DNA of 64,000 nucleotides from Actinacidiphila acidipaludis (GTDB taxonomy: Bacteria > Actinomycetota > Actinomycetes > Streptomycetales > Streptomycetaceae), in contig NZ_JAINZZ010000020.1 of NCBI RefSeq assembly GCF_019890725.1, forward strand, positions 61,551-125,550, given 5' to 3'. Below the pieces are notes generated by a model. The model had not been told where the DNA came from. It made no database searches and saw only the letters and a program-made list of their open reading frames with translations. The position numbers were made by a program, and so were the translations under genes. Shown here piece by piece: positions 1 to 10,182 of this stretch. Every line of letters starts with the position of its first letter. Within the stretch, counting starts at the first letter, position 1.

Positions 1-249
1 GATCAGGCCCGCCGCGCCGACGTCGGCCAGGGTGTCGGCGTAGGCGGCCAGCGCCCGCCGGTCGTCGGGCAGCATCACGCCGGTGGTGAGCACCAGTTCG
101 CCGCCGCGCAGCATCCCCGCGATGTCCGCCAGCTCGCTGACGTGCACCCAGCGCACCTCCGCGGCCAGCCCCTGGTGCCCGGCCAGCACGACGGGACCGC
201 CGAGGCGGACCGCGTCGAGCTCCAGGACTTCGGCGACGGTGGGGACCAC
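1..249 (-). CDS. PucR-type transcriptional regulator, N-terminal part (cut by window edge)
   Basis: Only the first 83 codons are present; the gene runs off the left edge. The translation begins VVPTVAEVLELDAVRLGG and continues through RWVHVSELADIAGMLRGGEL and LVLTTGVMLPDD. This is the N-terminal ligand-sensing domain of PucR/PurC-like regulators and closely parallels the complete PucR protein at 15234-16772 (RWVHTSELDD, GGELLLTTGMKL). GTG at 249 is chosen because GGAGG lies 5 nt upstream. It is divergent from the aldehyde dehydrogenase and transporter operon, so it probably controls that operon in response to a polyamine or GABA-related ligand (inference). The C-terminal HTH is not in view, so DNA binding is assumed from the family. 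Confidence 0.85.
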   Translation of the reverse strand, partial: MVPTVAEVLELDAVRLGGPVVLAGHQGLAAEVRWVHVSELADIAGMLRGGELVLTTGVMLPDDRRALAAYADTLADVGAAGLI

Positions 250-662
250 GGGAACCTCCGGTCGGATGGCGAGGGGGGGCGGGTGGCGGGACCGCGGACG
301 GACCCCTGGGACGGCCGGCCGCGGAACGCGCACACCGCACGGGAGTCCCCTCGGGGAGACCTGTACGGACGGTGACGGTCCGCGGGCCGGACGGGCCGCG
401 GTGCCACCCGGTGCGCCGTCACTGTGTAAGGCCGGAACCGCCGGTTCCTTGCGGACTGCGGGTTGGCCCGGCCCCGGCCTGCCCGGCAGCGTACGGCGTG
501 CCGCCATTCGCTGGCGAGTTGCGATACACACAGATTTCGTCGCGTAACCAAAAGGCAACAACGGAATCCCTTGTTGAGGGCCGCCTGCTCTGCCAGGATC
601 GGCCACCAACCCAGGGTTTGGCCACGCTGCCAAGCGAGACGCGGCGAGCGAGGGGACACGGG
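250..662. promoter_or_regulatory. Divergent regulatory region between PucR-type gene and polyamine operon
   Basis: A 413-bp gene-free stretch separating two divergent starts. It contains a perfect inverted repeat CAACAA-N9-TTGTTG at 556-576 inside a locally AT-richer patch, which is the best operator candidate. A GTGTAAGGC element at 424-432 resembles one at 8583-8591 upstream of mmsA. No clear -35/-10 pair with good spacing was identified, and no small gene with a convincing ribosome-binding site was seen. Confidence 0.45.
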
Positions 663-2186
663 ATGAAGCACGTGACGGACGTGGCGGAACGCTTCGGCGC
701 CGCCGCGCAGTTCGTCGGCGGCCGGGCCGTCGAGGGCACCGGCGAGAGCACGTTCTCCGTCGTCGACCCCGCCTCCGGGCAGCCCGTGTGGACCTACCGT
801 ACGGCGGGCCGCGACGACGTGGACGCCGCGGTGGCCGCGGCGAAGGCGGCGTTCCCCGGGTGGGCGGCGGCGACCCCGGGGGAGCGGTCCCAGGTCCTGT
901 ACCGGCTCTCCCGCGTCCTGGAGGACCTCGCCGGGGACCTGGCCCGCACCGAGACCCTGCAGTGCGGCAAGCCGATCAGGCTCAGCACCGAGTTCGACGT
1001 CCCCGGCACCGTCGACAACACCGCCTTCTTCGCGGGCGCCGCCCGCCACCTGGAGGGCCGCGCCGCCGCCGAGTACAGCGCCGACCACACCAGCCACGTC
1101 CGGCGCGAGCCGATCGGCGTCATCGGGTCCGTCGCGCCGTGGAACTACCCGCTGCAGATGGCCGCGTGGAAGATCCTCCCGGCGATCGCGGCCGGCAACA
1201 CCATCGTCCTCAAACCGTCGGAGCTGACCCCGCTCACCTCGCTGATGTTCGCCGCGGCGGCCGTCGAGGCCGGGCTGCCGGACGGGGTCGTCAACATCGT
1301 CACCGGCACCGGGCCGGAAGCGGGCGAACCCCTCGTCGCCCACCCCGACGTGGCGATGACCTCCTTCACCGGCTCCACCGCCGTCGGCCGCCGGATCGCG
1401 GAGCTGGCGGCCGGCGGCGTCAAGCGGCTGCACCTCGAACTCGGCGGCAAGGCGCCGTTCGTGGTCTTCGACGACGCCGACCTGGCGGCCGCCGTGCACG
1501 GCGCGGTCGCCGCCGCCCTCATCAACGGCGGCCAGGACTGCACCGCGGCGACCCGCGCCTACATCCAGCGCCCGCTGTACGACGCGTTCGTGGCCGGGGT
1601 CGCCGACCTGATGCAGGACGTGCGGCTCGGCGACCCCGCCGACCCCGGCACCGACCTCGGCCCGCTGATCTCCGCCGCCCACCGCGACCGGGTCGCCGCG
1701 GTCGTGGAACGCGCCCGGGCCTACGCCGACGTCGTCACCGGCGGCGCGGCGCCCGGCGGCGCCCTGGCCGACGGCGCCTACTACCGGCCGACCCTGCTGA
1801 CCGGCGCCCCGCAGGACAGCGAGGCGGTGCAGCGGGAGATCTTCGGGCCGGTGCTGGCCGTGCTGCCCTTCGACGCCGACGACGAAGGGCTGGCGCTCGC
1901 CTCCGACACCCCGTACGGCCTGGCCGCGTCCGCGTGGACGCGGGACGTCTACCGGGCCGGCCGCGCCTCCCGCGCCCTGACCGCGGGGTGCGTCTGGATC
2001 AACGACCACATCCCGATCGTCAGCGAGATGCCGCACGGCGGCGCCAAGGCGTCCGGTTACGGCAAGGACATGTCCCTGTACTCGTTCGAGGAGTACACCC
2101 AGGTCAAGCACGTGATGTCCGACAACACCGGGGTCGCGCGCAAGGACTGGCACCGCACCGTCTTCGCAGACCGGTCACACCGGTAA
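663..2186 (+). CDS. Gamma-aminobutyraldehyde dehydrogenase (ALDH superfamily)
   Basis: 507 residues, NAD(P)-dependent oxidation of an aldehyde to an acid; in this context most likely 4-aminobutyraldehyde to GABA in putrescine breakdown. The catalytic set is intact: Asn161 in VAPWNYPLQ, general-base Glu259 in HLELGGKAP, nucleophile Cys293 in NGGQDCTAATR. The GGQDCTAATR form of the active site is typical of aminobutyraldehyde/betaine-aldehyde-type ALDHs. ATG at 663 opens the conserved start; the frame stays open upstream but codes nothing recognisable. First gene of a probable operon with the potD-A-B-C homologues (18-nt gap to potD) and divergent from a PucR-type regulator. The exact aldehyde is an inference from context. 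Confidence 0.88.
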   Translation: MKHVTDVAERFGAAAQFVGGRAVEGTGESTFSVVDPASGQPVWTYRTAGRDDVDAAVAAAKAAFPGWAAATPGERSQVLYRLSRVLEDLAGDLARTETLQCGKPIRLSTEFDVPGTVDNTAFFAGAARHLEGRAAAEYSADHTSHVRREPIGVIGSVAPWNYPLQMAAWKILPAIAAGNTIVLKPSELTPLTSLMFAAAAVEAGLPDGVVNIVTGTGPEAGEPLVAHPDVAMTSFTGSTAVGRRIAELAAGGVKRLHLELGGKAPFVVFDDADLAAAVHGAVAAALINGGQDCTAATRAYIQRPLYDAFVAGVADLMQDVRLGDPADPGTDLGPLISAAHRDRVAAVVERARAYADVVTGGAAPGGALADGAYYRPTLLTGAPQDSEAVQREIFGPVLAVLPFDADDEGLALASDTPYGLAASAWTRDVYRAGRASRALTAGCVWINDHIPIVSEMPHGGAKASGYGKDMSLYSFEEYTQVKHVMSDNTGVARKDWHRTVFADRSHR

Positions 2187-2204
2187 TCCGGAAGGGCACC
2201 ATCC

Positions 2205-3437
2205 ATGGAGCAGTACGAGCCCCTGACGCCGCCGCAGCGCGCGGCGACCCTGCGCAGCATGACGAACGGCCGCGGCGCCCTGGCCCGCCGGTCGCTGCTG
2301 CGCGCCGGCGCACTCGGCGCCGTCGCCACGGCCGGACTGACCGGGTGCGGGATCCCGGCCGCCGGCCGCACGGGCAGCAGCACCACGTCGACCGACCACT
2401 CCGCCACGGAGAAGGTCGTCGACTTCTCCAACTGGACCGAGTACATCGACGTCACCGACGACGGCAAGCACCGCCCGACGCTGGAGGCGTTCACCAAGCG
2501 CACCGGCATCAAGGTCAACTACACCGAGGACATCAACGACAACGTCGAGTTCTTCGGCAAGATCAAGCCGCAGCTCTCCGCCGGGCAGGACACCGGCCGC
2601 GACCTGATGGTGCTCACCGACTGGCTCGCCGGGCGGATGATCCGGCTCGGCTGGGTCCAGCAGCTCGACTCCGCGAACCTGCCGCACGCCTACGCCAACC
2701 TCGCGCAGCGCTTCCGCAGCCCCGACTGGGACCCGGGCCGCGCCTACTCCTATCCGTGGCAGGGCATCGCCACCTGCATCGCCTACAACAAGAAGGCCAC
2801 CGGCGGCCGCAAGGTCACCTCGGTCTCCCAACTGCTCGACGACACCTCCCTCAAGGGCCGGGTCGCGATGCTCTCCGAGATGCGCGACACCATCGGCATG
2901 ACGCTGCTCGACATGGGCCGGCGGCCCGAGAACGTCACCGACGACACCTTCGACGCGGCGCTCGCCCGCATCCAGAAGGCCGTCGACAGCCAGCAGATCC
3001 GCAAGTTCACCGGCAACGAGTACACCGACGGGCTGAGCAAGGGCGACATCGCCGCCTGTGTGGCCTGGGCCGGCGACCTCGTCCAACTGCGCATCGACGA
3101 CCCGGACATCGAGTACGTCTTCCCCGACGCCGGGTTCCTGTTCTCGACCGACAACCTGCTGATCCCCAACAAGGCCCGGCACAAGACCAACGCCGAACGG
3201 CTCATCGACTACTACTACGAGCCCGCGATCGCCGCGCAGGTCTCGGCGTACATCAACTACGTGTGCCCGGTGGCCGGAGTGCAGCCGTACCTCGCGAAGA
3301 TCGACAAGTCGCTGGCCGACAACCCGCTGATCGTGCCGGACGCCGCGATGGACGCCAAGGCGCACGAGTTCCGCTCCCTCAGCCAGGACGAGGACACGCG
3401 GTACGAGGAGAAGTTCTCCAAGCTCATCGGCGCCTGA
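2205..3437 (+). CDS. potD: Spermidine/putrescine-binding lipoprotein (PotD-like)
   Basis: 410-residue solute-binding protein of the polyamine ABC importer. The N-terminus has a twin-arginine-like stretch RRSLLRAG (28-35), a hydrophobic segment and the lipobox LTGC with Cys48 as the acylated residue, so it should be anchored on the outer face of the membrane. The mature part includes NWTEYID and DLMVLTDWLAGRM, typical of PotD/PotF-type binding proteins. GAAGGG lies 8 nt before the ATG. It is followed directly by the ATPase and two permeases. Putrescine versus spermidine preference cannot be read from the sequence. Confidence 0.9.
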   Translation: MEQYEPLTPPQRAATLRSMTNGRGALARRSLLRAGALGAVATAGLTGCGIPAAGRTGSSTTSTDHSATEKVVDFSNWTEYIDVTDDGKHRPTLEAFTKRTGIKVNYTEDINDNVEFFGKIKPQLSAGQDTGRDLMVLTDWLAGRMIRLGWVQQLDSANLPHAYANLAQRFRSPDWDPGRAYSYPWQGIATCIAYNKKATGGRKVTSVSQLLDDTSLKGRVAMLSEMRDTIGMTLLDMGRRPENVTDDTFDAALARIQKAVDSQQIRKFTGNEYTDGLSKGDIAACVAWAGDLVQLRIDDPDIEYVFPDAGFLFSTDNLLIPNKARHKTNAERLIDYYYEPAIAAQVSAYINYVCPVAGVQPYLAKIDKSLADNPLIVPDAAMDAKAHEFRSLSQDEDTRYEEKFSKLIGA

Positions 3438-3478
3438 CGCCGTTCCCGTCCGCCGCCCGCACCCCCGAGGACACTCCC

Positions 3479-4723
3479 ATGACGACCCCCTCCACGACCT
3501 CAGAAGCCACCGGCGACGCCGTCCGGCTCACCGGGATCAGCAAGACCTACGGGTCCTTCACCGCCGTCCACCCGCTCGACCTCACGGTGCCGGCCGGCTC
3601 CTTCTTCGCCCTGCTCGGCGCCTCCGGCTGCGGCAAGACCACGACCCTGCGCATGATCGCCGGCCTGGAGGACCCCAGCGGCGGCTCGGTGCGGCTCGGC
3701 GGCCGGGACGTCACCGCGCTGCCGCCCTACAAGCGCCCGGTCAACACGGTCTTCCAGAACTACGCGCTCTTCCCGCACCTGGACATCTACGAGAACGTCG
3801 CCTTCGGGCTGCGCCGGCGCGGCATCAAGTCGGTCAAGCAGCAGGTCGGCGAGATGCTCGATCTGGTCCAGCTCGGCCCGCTGGCCCGCCGGCGCCCGCA
3901 CCAGCTCTCCGGCGGCCAGCAGCAGCGCGTCGCGGTCGCCCGGGCGCTGATCAACAAGCCGCAGGTGCTGCTGCTCGACGAGCCGCTGGGCGCCCTGGAC
4001 CTGAAGCTGCGCCGGCAGATGCAGCTGGAGCTCAAGCGCATCCAGACCGAGGTCGGCATCACCTTCATCCACGTCACCCACGACCAGGAGGAGGCCATGA
4101 CCATGGCCGACACGGTCGCGGTGATGAACGCCGGGCGGGTCGAGCAGATGGGCGCGCCCGCCGACCTGTACGAGAACCCCGCGTCGACCTTCGTCGCCAA
4201 CTTCCTCGGCACCTCCAACCTCATCGAGGCCGAGGTCACCGGCGTGCTCGGCGGCACCCTCCACCTGGTGTCGGCGGGTCAGAAGCTCACCTTGCCGGCC
4301 GCCCGCAGCCGCGCCGACGTCACGGCAGGGGACCGGGTGCTCGCGGGCGTGCGGCCGGAGAAGATCACCCTGGCCCACCGCGACGACGAGGACGCGATAC
4401 CCGCCGGCCGCAACCGGGTCCAGGGCCGGATCGTCGACTCCAGCTTCATCGGCGTCTCCACGCAGTATCTGGTCGACAGCCCGGTCGGCGCCGAGCTGGA
4501 GGTCTTCGTGCCCAACGTCGAGCGCGACGCCCGGCTCGTGCCCGGCGCGCCGGTGATCCTGCACTGGAACCCCGAGCACACCTTCGGCCTGGACGCCGCC
4601 CAGGACATCGACGCCGGCACCGAGTCCGACGACGAGCCGGCGCCCGGCGGCGGGGGAGCCCCGGCCGCCGCGGGCGCCGCGTCCGCCGTCCCCGCCGGGG
4701 GCGCCGGGGGTGCTGCCGCATGA
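3479..4723 (+). CDS. potA: Polyamine ABC transporter ATP-binding protein (PotA-like)
   Basis: 414 residues. The nucleotide-binding domain shows Walker [10 protein letters not shown], signature LSGGQQQR and Walker [12 protein letters not shown], followed by a C-terminal TOBE-type regulatory domain and then a Gly/Ala-rich tail ([16 protein letters not shown]) that looks disordered and unlike the family core. ATG at 3479 is used because the translation before it belongs to another frame of potD. Its stop overlaps the potB start (ATGA at 4720-4723), implying translational coupling. Drives import of putrescine/spermidine with PotB, PotC and PotD. Confidence 0.92.
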   Translation: MTTPSTTSEATGDAVRLTGISKTYGSFTAVHPLDLTVPAGSFFALLGASGCGKTTTLRMIAGLEDPSGGSVRLGGRDVTALPPYKRPVNTVFQNYALFPHLDIYENVAFGLRRRGIKSVKQQVGEMLDLVQLGPLARRRPHQLSGGQQQRVAVARALINKPQVLLLDEPLGALDLKLRRQMQLELKRIQTEVGITFIHVTHDQEEAMTMADTVAVMNAGRVEQMGAPADLYENPASTFVANFLGTSNLIEAEVTGVLGGTLHLVSAGQKLTLPAARSRADVTAGDRVLAGVRPEKITLAHRDDEDAIPAGRNRVQGRIVDSSFIGVSTQYLVDSPVGAELEVFVPNVERDARLVPGAPVILHWNPEHTFGLDAAQDIDAGTESDDEPAPGGGGAPAAAGAASAVPAGGAGGAAA

Positions 4724-5661
4724 CCACGACCACCGCGCCGCTCGCCGACGCCCCGCCCGACCCCGCGCCGGTCCCCGCCGCCCTGAAGCGGGCCGCCCGC
4801 CGCCGGCGCAGCGTCCCCTACCTGCTGCTGCTCGCCGGTGTCGCCTGGCTGCTGGTCTTCTTCGTCGCGCCGATGGTCTACCAGGCGTCGACGTCGGTGC
4901 AGACCGGCTCGCTGGACACCGGCTTCAAGGTCACCTGGCACTTCGCCACCTACTGGAACGCGCTGACCGAGTACTGGCCGCACTTCGTGCGCTCGCTGGT
5001 GTACTCGGGGATCGCCACCGTGCTGTGCCTGGCCATCGGCTACCCGCTCGCGTACACCATCGCGTTCCGGGCCGGCCGCTGGCGCAACCTGCTGCTGATC
5101 CTGGTGATCGCGCCCTTCTTCACCAGCTTCCTGATCCGCACCCTGGCCTGGGAGACGATCCTCGCCGACCAGAGCCCGGTGGTGTCGTTCCTCAACCGCG
5201 TCCACCTGCTGGACGTCACCACCTGGCTGGGCGTCACCGAGGGCCACCGGGTGATGGCCACCCCGCTGGCCGTGGTCTGCGGACTGACCTACAACTTCCT
5301 GCCGTTCATGATCCTGCCGCTCTACACCTCGCTGGAGCGGGTGGACGGCCGGCTGCACGAGGCGGCCGGCGACCTGTACGCGACGCCGTTCACCACCTTC
5401 CGCAAGGTGACGTTCCCGTTGTCCATGCCGGGCGTGGTGGCGGGCACCCTGCTCACCTTCATCCCGGCCTCCGGCGACTACATCAACGCCGAGTTGCTGG
5501 GGTCCACCAACCAGAAGATGATCGGCAACGTCATCCAGTCCCAGTTCCTGCGCGTGCTGGACTACCCGACGGCCGCCGCCCTGTCCTTCATCCTGATGGC
5601 CGTCATCCTGGCGATCGTCACCCTCTACATCCGCAAGGCGGGAACGGAGGAGCTGGTCTGA
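4720..5661 (+). CDS. potB: Polyamine ABC transporter permease (PotB-like)
   Basis: 313-residue inner-membrane permease with about six hydrophobic segments, the first at YLLLLAGVAWLLVFFVAP. The cytoplasmic coupling loop (EAA motif) is visible as LHEAAGDLYATPFTTF followed by VTFPLSMPGVVAG. It is coupled to potA by a 4-nt overlap and to potC by a 1-nt overlap (TGATG), so all three should be made in fixed proportion. Substrate is assigned from the PotD partner and the catabolic genes around it. Confidence 0.9.
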   Translation: MTTTTAPLADAPPDPAPVPAALKRAARRRRSVPYLLLLAGVAWLLVFFVAPMVYQASTSVQTGSLDTGFKVTWHFATYWNALTEYWPHFVRSLVYSGIATVLCLAIGYPLAYTIAFRAGRWRNLLLILVIAPFFTSFLIRTLAWETILADQSPVVSFLNRVHLLDVTTWLGVTEGHRVMATPLAVVCGLTYNFLPFMILPLYTSLERVDGRLHEAAGDLYATPFTTFRKVTFPLSMPGVVAGTLLTFIPASGDYINAELLGSTNQKMIGNVIQSQFLRVLDYPTAAALSFILMAVILAIVTLYIRKAGTEELV

Positions 5662-6458
5662 TGCGCCCGATCCGGTGGCTGCGCAAGAACCTCGTGGTGA
5701 TCGCGGGCGTGCTGGCCCTCGCCTACCTCATCCTGCCCAACGTGGTGGTGCTGGTCTTCTCCTTCAACAAGCCGAAGGGCCGCTTCAACTACACCTGGGA
5801 CCACTTCTCCACCGACGCCTGGCAGCACCCCTGCGGCGTCGCCGACATGTGCGGCTCCCTCACCCTCAGCCTGAAGATCGCCGTCTACGCCACGATCGGC
5901 GCGACGATCCTGGGCACGCTGACCGCGTTCGCGCTGGCCCGCTACCGCTTCCGCGGCCGCGCCGCCACCAACATGCTGATCTTCCTGCCGATGGCGATGC
6001 CCGAGGTGGTGATGGGCGCCTCGCTGGGCACCCTGTTCCTCAACATGCGCATCCAGTTCGGCTTCTGGACGATCCTGATCGCCCACATCATGTTCTGCCT
6101 GAGCTTCGTGGTGACCGCGGTCAAGGCCCGGGTGATGAGCATGGACCCGCGCCTGGAGCAGGCCGCGCAGGACCTGTACGCGACCCCGCTGCAGACGTTC
6201 CTGCGGATCACCCTGCCGCTGGCCGCCCCCGGCATCGCGGCCGGCGCGCTGCTGTCCTTCGCGCTGTCCTTCGACGACTACATCATCACCAGCTTCAACG
6301 CCGGGAACACCGTGACCTTCCCGATGTTCGTCTGGGGCTCCGCGCAGCGCGGCACCCCGGTCCAGGTGAACGTCATCGGCACGGCGATGTTCGCGATCGC
6401 CGTCGTGCTGGTCCTGGCCGGGCAGCTGGCCGGCAGCCGCAGGAAAGCGAAGGCGTGA
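5661..6458 (+). CDS. potC: Polyamine ABC transporter permease (PotC-like)
   Basis: 265-residue second permease of the importer. EAA-loop motif LEQAAQDLYATPLQTF followed by ITLPLAAPGIAAG; six hydrophobic segments. The first extracytoplasmic loop carries two cysteines close together (HPCGVADMCGS), a possible disulfide, which is unusual for PotC. The start overlaps the potB stop, and the stop overlaps the GTG of the following oxidase gene, so the oxidase is part of the same transcription unit. Confidence 0.9.
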   Translation: MRPIRWLRKNLVVIAGVLALAYLILPNVVVLVFSFNKPKGRFNYTWDHFSTDAWQHPCGVADMCGSLTLSLKIAVYATIGATILGTLTAFALARYRFRGRAATNMLIFLPMAMPEVVMGASLGTLFLNMRIQFGFWTILIAHIMFCLSFVVTAVKARVMSMDPRLEQAAQDLYATPLQTFLRITLPLAAPGIAAGALLSFALSFDDYIITSFNAGNTVTFPMFVWGSAQRGTPVQVNVIGTAMFAIAVVLVLAGQLAGSRRKAKA

Positions 6459-7858
6459 CCGTCATGGACGTGGCACGCAGCCTCGCCGACGCCGAACCGG
6501 CCCCCTACTGGCTGGCCGCCGCCGGCCGGCCGGCGGCGGCCGGCGCCCTCGCCGGCGAGGAGACCTGCGACCTGCTGGTGGTCGGCGGCGGCTACAGCGG
6601 GCTGTGGACCGCGCTGATCGCCAAGGAACGCGAGCCCGGCCGCGACGTCGTGCTCATCGAGGCCGACCGCATCGGCGGCGCCGCCTCCGGCCGCAACGGC
6701 GGCTTCTGCGCGGCCAGCCTCACCCACGGCCCGTTCAACGGACTCGCCCGCTGGCCCGAGGAGTTCGACCTCCTCCAGGACCTGGGCCGGCGCAACCTCG
6801 ACGCCATCGAGGACACCGTCGCCCGGTACGGGATCGACTGCGACTTCGAGCGCACCGGCGAGATCGACGTGGCCACCGCCCCCTACCAGTGGGAGGAGTT
6901 GCGGGAGGCCGCCGGGATCGCCGCCCGGCACGGCCTGGACCTGGAACTCCTCGACCGCGACCAGGTCCGCGCCGAGGTCGACTCGCCCACCTTCCACGGC
7001 GGCCTCCACGACCGCGACGGCGTCGCGCTGGTGCACCCGGCCAAGCTCGCCTGGGGACTGCAGCGCGCCGCCGCCTGCCTCGGCGTGCGGATCTACGAGC
7101 ACACGCCCGCCACCGCCCTCGTCCGCAGCGGCACCGCCATGGCGGTGCGCACCCCCTACGGGCGGGTCCGGGCCCGCCGGGTCGCCCTCGCGTCGGGCGT
7201 CTTCCCGTCCCTGCTGCGCCGGGTGCGGCCGTTCACCGTGCCCGTCTACGACTACGCGCTGATGACCGAACCGCTGGACGCCGTCCGGCTGGCCTCCATC
7301 GGCTGGCACGGGCGGCAGGGGCTGGGCGACAGCGCCAACCAGTTCCACTACTTCCGGCTCACCGCGGACCGCCGCATCCTGTGGGGCGGCTACGACGCGA
7401 TCTACCCGCGGTCCGGCCGCATGGGCGCCGCGTACGAGCACCGGCCGGAGACCTACCTCACCCTCGCCCGCCACTTCTTCACCTGCTTCCCGCAGTTGGA
7501 GGGCGTGCGCTTCAGCCATGTGTGGGGAGGGGCGATCGACACCTGCACCCGCTTCTCGGCGTTCTTCGGCAGCGCGCACGCCGGCCGGGTCGCCTACGCC
7601 GCCGGCTACACCGGGCTCGGCGTGGGCGCGACGCGCTTCGGCGCCGAGGTGATGCTCGACCTGCTGTCCGGGCGGGAGACCGAGCGGACCGGCCTCGCCA
7701 TGGTCCGCCGCAAGCCCGTGCCGTTCCCGCCCGAGCCGCTCGCCTCGGCCGGCATCGGCCTCACCCGCTGGTCGCTCGCCCGCGCCGACGCCACGGCCGG
7801 GCACCGCAACCTCTGGCTGCGCGCGCTGGACCGGGTGGGCCTGGGCTTCGACAGCTGA
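6455..7858 (+). CDS. FAD-dependent amine oxidase (DAO family, PuuB-like)
   Basis: 467 residues. An N-terminal dinucleotide-binding fold (CDLLVVGGGYSGLWTA, then VVLIEADRIGGAASGRNGG) and a C-terminal GYTGLGVGATRFGAE segment mark the D-amino-acid-oxidase-like family that includes gamma-glutamylputrescine oxidase. It probably oxidises the imported amine to an aldehyde for the dehydrogenase at 663-2186. GTG at 6455 is preferred: it overlaps the potC stop and has AGGAAAG 7 nt upstream; ATG at 6464 is the alternative. No gamma-glutamylputrescine synthetase or hydrolase gene is in the window, so whether the substrate is free or glutamylated polyamine is open. Confidence 0.82.
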   Translation: MTVMDVARSLADAEPAPYWLAAAGRPAAAGALAGEETCDLLVVGGGYSGLWTALIAKEREPGRDVVLIEADRIGGAASGRNGGFCAASLTHGPFNGLARWPEEFDLLQDLGRRNLDAIEDTVARYGIDCDFERTGEIDVATAPYQWEELREAAGIAARHGLDLELLDRDQVRAEVDSPTFHGGLHDRDGVALVHPAKLAWGLQRAAACLGVRIYEHTPATALVRSGTAMAVRTPYGRVRARRVALASGVFPSLLRRVRPFTVPVYDYALMTEPLDAVRLASIGWHGRQGLGDSANQFHYFRLTADRRILWGGYDAIYPRSGRMGAAYEHRPETYLTLARHFFTCFPQLEGVRFSHVWGGAIDTCTRFSAFFGSAHAGRVAYAAGYTGLGVGATRFGAEVMLDLLSGRETERTGLAMVRRKPVPFPPEPLASAGIGLTRWSLARADATAGHRNLWLRALDRVGLGFDS

Positions 7859-7871
7859 GGCGGGGGAGCGG

Positions 7872-7897
7872 GCCGGCCGGGGGAGCGTCCGGCCGGC
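7872..7897 (+). terminator. Hairpin after the polyamine operon
   Basis: Perfect 9-bp stem (GCCGGCCGG / CCGGCCGGC) with an 8-nt loop, 14 nt after the oxidase stop. No U-tract, as is common in Streptomyces. Confidence 0.55.
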
Positions 7898-8117
7898 GCC
7901 CGAGATCCGGCTGCGGCACGGGATCCCGTCGAGGCGCGCGATCCCGTCGGGGCACCGGACCGGCCGGGGCGCCAGATCCCGCCGATGAACGAGATCCGGC
8001 CGATGAAACGAGATCCGGCCGATCCCGGGGAATCCGCGCGACCCGCGTAAGAATCCGGCCGCACACCTGTCTTCCCCGTGACGCCGAGAGCGTCACGACC
8101 CGGAAGGAGGGATCCGC
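7898..8117. promoter_or_regulatory. Repeat-rich leader with operator-like palindrome
   Basis: Contains GATCCCGTCG twice (from about 7922 and 7941) and an ACGAGATCCGGCCGAT unit in tandem near 7989-8025, then a perfect 8-bp inverted repeat CGTGACGC-N5-GCGTCACG at 8077-8097, then AAGGAGGG just before the next start. The palindrome could be an operator or an mRNA hairpin over the ribosome-binding site. Confidence 0.4.
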
Positions 8118-8567
8118 ATGGGCGGCGCCGGAGCGAGGAGCGCGGTGGACTGGCTGGTCTCGGTGGCACCGGACCCCGAGGAGTGCCGATGGGAGTGGGA
8201 GCGCAACCCGCTGGGAGTGGCCCTGCTCCCGGCCGGGCGGTTGTGGGACGTGCTGATCATCGGCGCGCGGCTGGGGTACACGACCCTCGACGTCCTCGAC
8301 CGCATGATCGACCGGCCGGGGCCGGTGCTCGCCGACTTCACCGACGCGCGCACGGGCTTCCTGGTCCCGCCCGGCACCTCCACCCGCTGGCTGGGCACCG
8401 GCGTGCGCGCCGCCGGCAGCGGCACCTGGATCGTCGTGCCCTACCCCGGCCGGCCCACCGGCGGCGTGCGCTGGCTGGTGCCGCCCGACGGCACCGGCCA
8501 CCTCACCGACCCGGTCGTCCTGGAGACGGCCATGCACGAGGCGGCCGCGCGGATCGCCCGCGGGTGA
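8118..8567 (+). CDS. Small conserved-looking protein of unknown function
   Basis: 149 residues, soluble, no signal peptide or membrane segment. Preceded by a strong ribosome-binding site (AAGGAGGG), which supports the ATG. Visible features are WEWERNPLG, PGPVLADFTDARTGFLVPPG, and a C-terminal GGVRWLVPPDGTGHLTDP. The repeated VPP motifs recall small streptomycete proteins of no known function; the family was not identified with confidence. It sits alone between the polyamine oxidase and mmsA and may be independently controlled through the palindrome at 8077-8097. Confidence 0.75.
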   Translation: MGGAGARSAVDWLVSVAPDPEECRWEWERNPLGVALLPAGRLWDVLIIGARLGYTTLDVLDRMIDRPGPVLADFTDARTGFLVPPGTSTRWLGTGVRAAGSGTWIVVPYPGRPTGGVRWLVPPDGTGHLTDPVVLETAMHEAAARIARG

Positions 8568-8679
8568 CCGCCGGGCCTACGGTGTGTAAGGCGGAAGCGC
8601 CGTACGCCGACAGCGTGGTGCTTGTGAGCCCGCGCCGGCCGTGGCGACACTGGCGGGAACGACGAAGGAAGGGTCCCCC

Positions 8680-10153
<1,474 letters not shown>

Positions 10154-10182
<29 letters not shown>

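Noticed and set aside
788..4723. One very long plus-strand frame ending at the potA stop
   Set aside because: Only its last 414 codons are potA; the upstream part is an out-of-frame reading of the aldehyde dehydrogenase and potD genes.
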